DNA of 64,000 bases from the NCBI GenBank assembly GCA_002964805.2, contig PUDQ02000131.1, positions 1-64,000 of the forward strand. Direction: 5' to 3'. How positions within the stretch are numbered: position 1 is the stretch's first letter; each line of letters begins with the position of its first letter. Shown piece after piece: positions 55,631 through 64,000 of this stretch. Source of the stretch: Trametes villosa. Its lineage: Eukaryota; Basidiomycota; Agaricomycetes; Polyporales; Polyporaceae. A program made the translations under genes and the position numbers. A model generated the notes under the pieces. That model made no database searches and was not told the origin of the DNA. It saw only the letters and a program-made list of their open reading frames with translations.

Positions 55631-57833
55631 CAACTACGAAAGTGAGCACACGACGACAAAATAATGTAACATGGAATAGAACATACCCTCTGGTTGTCAC
55701 CGTACCCGTAGTCCGCACCACCGAAGTTGCCGAGGTGCGAGCCCTGGCCCTGGTGCTGGACCTGCTGGTTGAGCTGTCCAAACGAGCCATACGGGCTGTC
55801 CTGGCTCTGGCCGGCGGGAGGAGTGGGCGCGTGGAAGTATGGCGCCTCGGGCTGGCGGAAGTACGACGACGGACCGCCGCCCAGGTTCTGTGCCTGAGTC
55901 GCCTGCGGCTGCTGGGGCTGAGCCGGCGCCGCGTGCTGCTGCTGGGCCTGAACCTGGTCGAGGTGTGCAGAGAGGCCGTGCTGGCCGTACGAGTGGTGCG
56001 ACTGGGCCTGCGGCTGCTGGCTCTGGTGGCTGGCGAGCGACTGCTGGGAAAGCGCCTGCGACTGCTGGGAGTAGGGGGAGATCGCCGACGTCGACGTCGA
56101 CGAGGGGAGGGCGGACTGGGTGGAGAGGGAGGGTTGGGTGAGGGAGGTGGTAAGCGTGGGCTGCTGGGCCTGGGCAGCGATGTGGGGAGGCTGAGCGGGT
56201 TGCGGGGGCTGTTGGGGCTGCTGCTGGGGCTGCTGAGGGAGGGAGTTCTGGAACAGCGAACCAGAGGTCAGAGGCGGTTGCGAAGGGGGCGAAGCGATGG
56301 GAGCGGCAGGCTCCTGAGGGGGAGGGGCGGGTGCAGCTACGGGCTCCGGTGCAGCCGGCGGAGCAGGCTTCTGCTCGACGGGCGCGGGCTCGTGCCTGCA
56401 AGACGTGAGCGATACGCCGACGACATCTGGAAGCAACGTACGAGTCAATGTCCTCTCCGCCGAGGCTCAAGCTTCCGAACTGCATGCCGATCTTCTCAAG
56501 GCCCGAGCCGAAGCTGGCGGGCATGACGACGGGCTGGTCAGTGGTCTTGAACTTGGGCGCGCGGTGCGAGATGGGAGTGGCACGGGCTTGAATGGAAGGA
56601 GTGAGGGGCTTGGCGGGAAGTGCTGCAGCGATCTCGGGGGAGTGCTGCTGGGGCGCTACGGGCGAGACTGCAGGGGCAGCACGCTCCGGGGCGGGCTCCT
56701 CGACAACCTTCGGCTCGGGCTGGGCGGGCTTCGCCTCTTCCACAACAGGCGCCGGCTCCGCCGGCTGCGACGAACGAGGCTCGTCGTCCCACGTAGGCGC
56801 CTGCACGGTGGTGGGCTCCTCCCATCCGGTAGAGGTAGTGGGTGGCTCCGGAGCTTCGGTAGGGGGAGAGGGTTCCTGCTGTTGCGCCTGGGGAGGGGAG
56901 GGGGTGGGGGCTGAAGGAGCGGCGGGTGGCGGTGCAACGACAGGAGCGGGAGGAGGGGCAGGCTTCTCTTGGGGTTTGCTGTCATACAGGTCAGATAACG
57001 CCGGTGTTACGACGGATTCGCGCATACCGTGCAATCTGCGCCCAGGAGAGCTTGGAGGTAGCAGGCGTGACGTTCGCCTTCGTGGCAGCCGGTCCTGGTG
57101 CAGGCGCGTGCGCAAGGGCAGCGGGAGCAGGTGCGGGGGTAGGCTGAGAGGTTGCGCCGTTGACAGCGGCAGTATCTCCTCCCCATGTGGTGGGGGTGCT
57201 GGAGTGCCAGGCGGAGGACGCGTCTGCGTCAGCATCGGTCGCCTCACCGTTTGCAGCGGGAGCGGCAGCATCGAAGGCAGACGCGTCCTTGGGAGCCTCC
57301 CCAGACTGGGACGGCTTAGGCCTGTGGCCGTTCACATCGTGGTGACCACCGCGAGCTGAGACACCACCGCGCGCCCCGCCGCGAGCAGGCCCGCCCCTGG
57401 CACCACCGCGTCCGCCTCTGCCACCACGGAAGTCACCGCGCTCTCTACCAGCAGCCGCATCCTTGGAGTAGGAGGAGGTCGGGGCGGATGATTTCTTGTC
57501 CTTCTTGCGAGTGACGTTGCCCCATTGCTCTGCGTGGCCTGGAGAACACTTGCTGTTGGCCACACGACCGAGTGAGACACGGCATGAAAGGCTTACCCTC
57601 GAGGATACGCATGGAAGCGAGCTCAGCATCTCCGTTTACTTCGACGAGCAGGGACTCGAGGTCTGGGGGGCGAGGATTGAGCGGTGCGGGGGGTGTCTCG
57701 GGCAGGTACGTGACGTACCCAGCTCTTTCCATGTGGGAAACGCTTCCTTGAGCTGCTTGACCTGGGGGCCATATTTGGAGGAGGTGGAGTCTTGCTGAGG
57801 CTGGGCCTTGCGGAAATTGGAGGACTTGTACAT
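54614..57833 (-). CDS. DEF1-like RNA polymerase II degradation factor (CUE domain, Gln-rich)
   Basis: Def1 recruits ubiquitin ligase to stalled RNA polymerase II through its CUE domain and has a Gln-rich tail. Six exons join MYKSSNFRKAQPQQDSTSSK at 57833 to RQQQGYWQ at 54614. The CUE domain spans residues ~25-75: QVKQLKEAFPTWKELDLESL, LVEVNGDAELASMRILEG, HAEQWGNVTRKKDKKS. An RGG-rich block (FRGGRGGRGGARGGPARGG) and long Pro/Ala/Glu-rich regions follow; then a Gln/Ser/Pro-rich half with a run of ~15 Gln (55580-55629) and Tyr-rich YPYPQNQYYGSPYNSGY. Assignment rests on the domain order rather than on full-length similarity. The long ORFs on the other strand and in other frames are shadows of this biased sequence. 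Confidence 0.85.
55580..55629 (-). repeat. CAG/CAA trinucleotide tract encoding polyglutamine
   Basis: A run of ctg/ttg on the plus strand (CAG/CAA on the coding strand) encodes about 15 consecutive Gln directly after an intron, in the Gln-rich half of the DEF1-like protein. The mixed CAG/CAA codons suggest the tract is held by selection on protein rather than by simple slippage. Confidence 0.88.
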
Positions 57834-58158
57834 GGTGGGGGAGAGCAGAACGACGACGGACGCTTTTTTTCTGCTGGACGGGAGGAGGAACGCGGTGGAC
57901 GTGTGTGGGCGTCTATCCGCCGCGCCTCTGTCCGCATTTCCCCCGAGTTTACGCTTTAGAGTTATCCACCCCTTAGATATGCAGATAAGTGTCCCGGCCC
58001 CTGCGCTCCGGCGCTGGCACGCACAAACTCGATCGCGAATCCCGCCATCACTCAACGCCCTGCCCCCGACGCCGCCCTCCCCGCCCTCATCCCCGCCCTC
58101 ACCTCGCCGCCGTTCTCGACCTTCTTGACCTCTGCGCGCTCGCACTGCTCGGCTCGCC
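57834..58158. promoter_or_regulatory. shared divergent promoter DEF1 / phosphatase
   Basis: 325 bp between start codons. CT/CCG-rich towards the phosphatase. No TATA box. Confidence 0.5.
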
Positions 58159-60583
58159 ATGCCCAAGGGCCGTCCCCCGAACCTCCGCCTCCAGACTGAG
58201 TCTGTGAAGCACCCCTCCCAATCCAATACTATCATTGAACTCGAGACCCCCGTCGACCCGCCAGATGACGACGACCTACTCCAGCTCTCTTCTCCCTCCT
58301 CGACCTCATCGGATTCTCCACTTGGCTCCCAATCTACTCTAGAGACCGACTCAGACCCCAACTCGGATGATATCTCTAGGGACCTCGCAGCCCTCGAGCA
58401 GCTACGCAGGAGCGTCCACCGCAATCTGAAACTACGTCCCATTCGCTCCTCATCCTCCAGTCTACGCGTCCAGGCTGCCTCGCCCTACAATGGTTCTCCC
58501 TCCAGCGTGCGAGACAACCGCTCTCCGAGTCCCGCCTCCAGCCTCAGCCCAGCGAGCGTGTACTACACCCCCACGTCCGCGCTGTACAGCGAACCTGACG
58601 ACTGGCGGTCCTCATCCTCGGCCTCCTCAGTGGCCGGCGGTATCGAGCCCGCTCTCCTAATATCCCGGGTCACCGCCCCAACCCGCCCAATACTTATAGA
58701 TACCCGCTCCACCCCAGCATACCTCGCCGATCGCCTCGAGCACAGCGTCAATATCCCTACCATTCCGAGCTTGATCCTCAAGCGGTCCAAGAAGCCAAAC
58801 GGTGGGTTGCATGACATATCCGCCCTCCGCCAATGGATCACTACCGAGGAAGGCAAGCACTCCTGGGACGACTTGATGAACAACGGTGACTGGGATGGAG
58901 ACGTGATCGTCTACGACGAGTCGATGGACGAGCAGGAGAGGATGAACCCCCAAGCGACCTCCTGGATACTCCTCAATCTAGTCGAGCCTCTCCTCGAGCA
59001 CGGAACAGTCGACTACCTGCAGGGCGGTTTCTCGGCAGCACAGCAGCATCCCTACTTGCGGCAGCACATACTCTCCAATCACGCCCGAACGGATGCCCGT
59101 CCACACAAGGCCCAGAAAGCAAAAACGCTCGGAGGGGGGCTCTTCCAGCTCGACATCTCGGTCGCAACGCGACCTCGAGATCTGCCCGAGCTCGAGTTCT
59201 CCGCCGTCTCGCCAAAACCCATGATGCCTGCCGCTATCAGCCCCTGGCAAGAGCCATCTGGCCATGTCGCTCCCTCACCCGCTCCCTCCCAGCTCGGTTT
59301 CTCTCGCCCACCACCGCCGCGCAGACCAAGCATCCCCGCCCTCCGCAAGCTCGACACCACATCCACAGAGCGCCTCAATGCTGGCCTGCCGAGATTACAG
59401 ATGCCTCAGAAAGCTGCTACGCTCGCTGCCCCTCCATCAGGCCTCCGCTCGCGTTCACGTTCGCCCTCCCACCTACGGCTCGACCTGCCTGCCCCGTCTC
59501 CACCAGGATCCGCGCGCCTGCTCTCAGCGAGCTCCGCGTGGGGACCCGACTCTCTTCCGCCACCATCACCATCTTGGGCGCAACCTAGTACTCCCAGGAC
59601 ACCACATACGCCACATACGCCTGTCTCCCGTTCACCCTCCACCGCGCGCCCCGATTCTTCACAGCCTCCGACCACCGAGGAGCCTTTCCCGGACTTCACC
59701 GTATCTACCATCCTCCCCAACTTCCTCTTCCTCGGGCCGGAACTCACGACAGAAGAGCATGTGGAGGAGCTGCTGTCCATGGGCGTCAAGCGTATCCTCA
59801 ATATCGCCATCGAATGTGATGATGATCATGGACTGCGCTTGCGGGAGCGCTTCGACCGATATATTCGCATACCCATGCGCGATACGGTCGAGGAAGACAA
59901 CATCACGCGCGGCGTGCGCGAAGTCTGCGAGATCCTTGGTCAGTCCTCCCGTTACATATATCCCCCTTCTCCGCTCACATGACTCCCTGGCAGACGACGC
60001 GCGACTGCATTCATCACCCACGTACGTGCACTGCAAGGCTGGCAAATCACGCTCCGTCACCGCGGTCATGGCGTACCTCATCCACGCGAACCACTGGACG
60101 CTCTCGCGCGCCTACTCCTTCGTGCTCGAGCGCCGCAAGGGCATCTCGCCCAACATCGGCTTCGTCTCCGAGCTCATGACCTTCGAGGAGCAGGAGCTCG
60201 GCGGCAAGTCCGTCGGCGTCGTCAAACCCTCCTCTTCCGCTGGCGCCGAGACGGATGGCGATGCGGACCGCGCGCATGGTGGGGGAGGCAATGGCGGAGG
60301 GGGCAACGGCGGCACGAATTACGGCGTTGCGCTCGGCGGGCGGCGCCCGCAGCACATCCGCGAGAGCCTGCCGCCGCTCTTCTCGCTCCCGCACTCGTTC
60401 GCGGGCGACTCGGGCCCGCCGGTGATGGACGCGACGCAGATCGGCGACTCGGGACAGGAGATGGAGATCAAGGACGCGACGGGGCGATACCGCCACGCGC
60501 GGCGCGCGCCCGTGGACGAGGCGACGCTGCAGCCGATGCGCCGCGTGAGCAAGGCGGGCCTCGAGAGCGCCGCGTACGTATGA
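58159..60583 (+). CDS. MAP-kinase-phosphatase-like dual-specificity phosphatase with rhodanese domain
   Basis: Two exons (58159-59938, 59994-60583) give 789 aa. Ser/Pro-rich N-terminus; a rhodanese-like domain at ~residues 175-310 (PILIDTRSTPAYLADRLEHS, YLQGGFSAAQQHPYLR), as in MKPs where it docks the kinase. A Ser/Pro-rich linker (~310-510) precedes the dual-specificity phosphatase domain (~510-680): ILPNFLFLGPELTTEEHVEE, GVKRILNIAIECDDD, IPMRDTVEED and the catalytic loop YVHCKAGKSRSVTAVMAYLI (HCx5R). The tail is Gly-rich and ends AGLESAAYV. The likely role is dephosphorylation of a stress or cell-wall MAP kinase, similar to yeast Msg5/Sdp1. The intron falls just before the catalytic loop. 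Confidence 0.93.
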
Positions 60584-61747
60584 CTCCTCGGCGGCGAGGA
60601 CGAGGACGACGCGCGTGTAGACGCGTCTGCTGCCCCGCACGGCGGGGCGCGCACGTCGTAGCGCGTTGTTCTCGGCTCGCCGCGCTCTTTCGCCGGCTGG
60701 TTCTGTTATCATTCCCTCGAGGCTCGTCGTGGTCATCATGCATCATCATTCATCGTCCAGGGCACGCACCCACTCCTTCACTATCTATCTTCCTCATCAC
60801 CGTCGCATCTCGCATCCCGCCCTCCGCCTGTCTGGGATTTGTTCATGGTATTATTAACTCATTCCTTCAGCTCTCTCCGGCCCCGTTCCCGGCCCCCTCC
60901 ATACCATACCACTCGGTCACTGTCTGTTTTGCCACACTGGAAGTCTCTCGTTACCTCATCTTGTCTGCTCTGTGCCGCCGTCACGGTGTACATACATACC
61001 TACGTCCAATCCAGCTTCGATCTGAACCGGGAGCGAGGCCTCGCTCCCGTATTACGATGCGGTTCGAAGCAGACGCGGTGGCTCTCGTTGTCGTATCAGC
61101 AAAACCCTTACTCGCATGCAGGATGCCGCAGGGCGCTACTTACGAGTCTGGCAGAGCGCTGTGAGGCGCCCGCCGGATCGGGCGAGGTACTGTAGGGCGC
61201 TACAGCCCACTGACATCATAAGCTACGAGCTCTACCCGTACTTTGCCGGTTGCTGCGAACATACTACAGCGCTCCGGAGTATATAGCCTGGGGCTACGAA
61301 TATATTGTAGTTCCCTACCTGCCTTAAGCAATACTAGAGAAATCTATGCAAGAACTTACAGAGTGCGACGGAAAAGCAAATAACTGATCAAATATGTGCT
61401 CCGAGTTTACACCAGGCACATTGCCCACATCAGCAAAACATGTTTTCCTCTGTGAGTCCTGTAACATCCTGTAACATCTGATGGACTTGGCAAGATATGT
61501 ATAGAGGTTACAGAGGCATTCAGATATTGCAGAGGTATTTAGAGATCACAGAGGTTGGTAGCATCATAGAGGCACCAAGGTTTTGGATAGACTGAGGTGT
61601 TTTACGTATATCTGTGCAGTGTCTACATCACACGTTTGCACATGATACATAGATCTCAACAAACAATGCAAATTTATAGTGTTTGCTTGCCTAAGAAAGT
61701 CTCTGCAGCTCTGTATTTTCTGCACCTTCTGAAGATCTCTGTGAGAG
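60584..61747. other. phosphatase 3' region and AT-rich spacer
   Basis: The left ~600 bp is the phosphatase 3' UTR and spacer. From ~61440 the sequence becomes AT-richer with many copies of a cagagg/acagagg motif (tacagaggcattcagatatt, gcagaggtatttagag, atcacagaggttgg), unlike the gene-dense remainder of the window. No gene model. Confidence 0.5.
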
Positions 61748-61935
61748 CATCAGTACTTTTGCATAAGTCTGACGGTCTGGCGCCTCTGACTGCGAAACGG
61801 TCAGACATTCAGACCTGTCAGATGGATCAAACACTTTCAAAAATTACATACATTATGAATTTGGTGCAAGTCCGTTGGCAGTGTCATTGGCACCCTACTA
61901 TGTGTTTCCTCGTCATAGGAGAGAGTCGAGAGAGA
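61748..61935 (+). repeat. dispersed repeat copy 1 (~185 bp), possible element terminus
   Basis: It starts catcagtacttttgcataag and matches copy 2 at 63718, 1970 bp away in the same orientation. The first 33 bp are identical and the following ~150 bp are diverged (shared blocks: tctgac, tcagac, aattac, aggagagag). Two direct copies around ~1.8 kb could be terminal repeats of a non-autonomous element. Confidence 0.75.
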
Positions 61936-62233
61936 GTTTGTTAACGCTGCATGCCGCGCGCACACTGGCAGTGGATGGGCGCTTGAAAGACAGCCTGGGC
62001 GCTTCGTACTTGGTTTACAGCGCGAAATCGTCCAGTTTGGCGCCTAACGGGTTCCCTCTTGCCACGTCGTCCGTTCTCGCCTCCTCTCTTCAACATCTCG
62101 CTCGGAGCCTCCATACTATGCTAGCTACACCTATGGCTTCTCCTTGAGGTCAACAAATTTGGCAGAGGCCTACCGTCCGGCTATCTTACCCTTCCAGCAA
62201 CCTCGCTCTGCGACCAAAAAATTTTCCTGCGCG

Positions 62234-62719
62234 ATGCCGGTTGTTCTGGCTTTGATTGTACAAGGTGAGCTCTTCCTACTGCCTGTGGGCTTGTGTGGAT
62301 GCTTGAGACGCTTGCAGAAGAAGCTGAGTTTGGCATTACTGGCTCCCCCGTCGCCGAGGACCTTGGTCAGGAGATTGAGACAGCGGACTTCGGCGTGCAA
62401 ACCGGTACGAGGCGTCCTCCCCCTAACATTTGCTTCCTCCGTTCTGTGTCACGCCTGCGACAATCAAGACGGACGTGCAAGGTGAGCCGAGCTCGAACCC
62501 AAGCTCCCTATTCCGCGCATCCAGGATACCACGCAGACGAGCAAGGAGCAAGTCCCTATGCGTGTGATCACCGAGGTACAGTACCACATACTCAAGCCCC
62601 CTGTTATGCTGCTTTCTGCCGGAGTCAACACTGACGAGGAGGAACCTGCTCCCCTTTCCCGCCGTTGCCGTGCTCGAACACGGCTTCTTGGCCTCTCAGC
62701 GGCGGCACGGCTCACAGCA
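62234..62719 (+). pseudogene. possible gene fragment inside the repeat-flanked segment
   Basis: Open segments resemble exons: MPVVLALIVQ (from 62234) joined across GTGAGC...TTGCAG to EEAEFGITGSPVAEDLGQEI, then near 62522 DTTQTSKEQVPMRVITEVQY and HILKPPVMLLSAGVNTDEEE, with a stop near 62719. The phases of the middle join do not close cleanly, so I regard it as a degraded gene or element remnant. No family recognised. Confidence 0.25.
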
Positions 62720-63109
62720 TAACACCACTCGCGCTGGGCAGAGTGCACCCGCCGCTCTCCGCGCCTGTCCCCCTCAGTGTATCGAGTAGGGGCAAGACAG
62801 TGAGATGCGTCGGCGGCCTATCCCTCATGTGGCGGGCACCCGAAACGCACACCGCGGCTGAGTTGCACAGCAAGCTCGAGGGGGTGCACGGAACGACCGG
62901 ATTCGCACAGCGCGCCACCACCCTGCTTCGCTCCCGCTCATGACACGCTCCCGTGCGGCTATGTCTGACGGCGACCGGCTTCTGTCCCGTGCAGATGCAC
63001 TGAACGGCCTGGGATTAGAGTAGCCAGGCGTACCCGTCGCTCAAGGGGCTGTAAATAGCCATGTAACGAATGTTTTGCTTCGGATATGCGCAATATACAA
63101 CGTCTCGAC

Positions 63110-63300
63110 ACTCCCTTATGCGACTCTGACATGTCTGACTAAAACCGAACATCTGAACGGGTCTGACCGTACAGTGGTCCCCAAGTCTGGTCGTCGAAAA
63201 ATCCCATTTTGGCGTTTGAATGTCTGACCGGTCTGACAAGGTCTGAATCGGGTCTGACAGGGTCTGAAAGGTCTGGGTCAGACCTTTTCAGAACTTTGCA
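63110..63300. repeat. cluster of gtctgac/tctgacc motifs
   Basis: More than ten copies of gtctga(c/a) occur within ~190 bp (for example gaccggtctgacaaggtctg). The same motif is found in both dispersed repeat copies, so the cluster probably belongs to the same element family. Confidence 0.75.
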
Positions 63301-63717
63301 GAAATACTGATGAGGTTCTATATCATCTAACTCCTGAAACCCCTGCAACCACTGTAACTTCTAACACAGAGGATACAGAGCCCTAAGAGGTGAACATGTT
63401 TCACTGATGCACAAGGAGCTAACAGAATGCAGAGGGCATCAGCAAACCAGCCGAGAGGAATATACAGCACTGTAGCAGCCAATAGTACACATCATATAAT
63501 ATAGCCCCTGTCAAATTGGCCGGAGGGATATCCTACAGTGCCAAGTGGATATTACTAACTGAGGCGCCTTCCATCAAGCTATCAAGCGGTGTGATCTCGA
63601 AAGTGTCGAGGAGGTAAACTGGGTCGTAATGAGACCTAACAGAAAGTCTCATTAGCTGGGCAGACCCTGGAGCCAGAGAAAGGAGTACATATGAGCTACT
63701 CCCAGCTTCAAGCACGT

Positions 63718-63905
63718 CATCAGTACTTTTGCATAAGTCTGACGGTCTGGTGTGTCTGACGGTGAAACCGCCAGACAAATCAGACATGTCAGATCAACCA
63801 GACACTCCCGAGATTACTTACATCGAAAAATTTGTAGAGAATGACTGAGATGTCAAGATCATCCTAACGCACAGCCTTGTATCACAGGAGAGAGCCAGAG
63901 TTAGG
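63718..63905 (+). repeat. dispersed repeat copy 2 (~185 bp)
   Basis: The partner of the copy at 61748: 33 bp identical at the start, then diverged, ending near aggagagagcc (~63886-63896). Same orientation as copy 1. Confidence 0.75.
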
Positions 63906-63942
63906 GTGTAGCGCGGGTCAACCCCCGGGTGCCGTTGCCCTG

Positions 63943-63995
63943 ACCCATACCCGTACCCACCAAAAACCTGTACCCGCGCACCCACGGGTATGGGT
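63943..63995. repeat. inverted repeat of the motif acccatacccgt
   Basis: acccatacccgt (63943-63954) is followed by its exact reverse complement acgggtatgggt (63984-63995). A second nested pair is cctgtaccc (63967-63975) with gggtacagg (63992-64000). It continues to the window end, so the whole element is not visible. Confidence 0.85.
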
Positions 63996-64000
63996 ACAGG

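Noticed and set aside
54695..56526. Long plus-strand ORFs opposite DEF1 (316 and 294 aa, Leu/Arg/Val-rich)
   Set aside because: Antisense shadows of a CAG-rich sequence; composition is extreme and no motif or splice context supports them.
55697..57271. 524-aa minus-strand ORF within the DEF1-like gene
   Set aside because: It is an out-of-frame reading of the Pro/Ala/Gln-rich coding sequence. The correct frame gives the CUE domain and continuous Gln-rich tail.
60580..61164. 194-aa plus-strand ORF after the phosphatase
   Set aside because: It starts at the phosphatase stop region, has no motif and lies in the expected 3' UTR.

Overview
The window is nuclear DNA from a filamentous basidiomycete, most likely an agaricomycete of the polypore type. 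The evidence is a GC-rich genome, genes packed 200-600 bp apart and often in divergent pairs, many short introns (about 44-75 nt, mostly GTRNGT...YAG with a CTRAY branch site), single-copy fungal housekeeping genes, and an agaricomycete-style family of 2OG-Fe(II)-dioxygenase-like proteins. The genus is an inference. I built gene models by joining exons until reading frame, splice sites and family motifs agreed. Exon ends may be off by one base in places.

Layout. 0-4 kb: tRNA-Gly(GCC) and an unrecognised 980-aa coiled-coil protein. 5.4-10.8 kb: PAN3 (deadenylase adaptor), TFIIE beta and an HSP20 small heat-shock protein. 11-13.3 kb: a gene-poor stretch with a 7-bp minisatellite and a weak small-secreted-protein candidate. 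13.4-20.8 kb: a membrane-anchored amidohydrolase, importin beta (KAP95) and LSM7. 21.1-34.1 kb: the main accessory locus, four tandem paralogues on the minus strand (here A, B, C, D) alternating long-short-long-short. 35-42.5 kb: a RanBP2-zinc-finger RNA-binding protein, DAHP synthase and PIH1. 42.8-54.1 kb: a two-LIM protein, eIF5A, a cysteine-rich GPI-type secreted protein, TAF8, CTP:phosphocholine cytidylyltransferase and an HMCES/SRAP abasic-site protein. 54.6-60.6 kb: a DEF1-like CUE protein with polyglutamine and a rhodanese plus dual-specificity phosphatase. 60.6-64 kb: repeat-rich, probably transposon-derived DNA.

Most genes are unrelated core functions: transcription (TFIIE beta, TAF8, DEF1), mRNA decay (PAN3, LSM7), nuclear import, translation, shikimate and phospholipid synthesis, DNA repair. 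The most unusual content is the A-D array. All four share a dioxygenase-like core in which I cannot find an intact iron-binding triad. B and D look like internally deleted versions of the long form. The family carries SUMO-type motifs: psi-K-x-E sites, mostly in B, C and D tails, and a VIDLT motif at the end of A. Secondary points of interest are very small exons (4 nt in DAHP synthase, 8 and 12 nt in the LIM gene, 12 nt in LSM7) and three inferred GC-AG introns.
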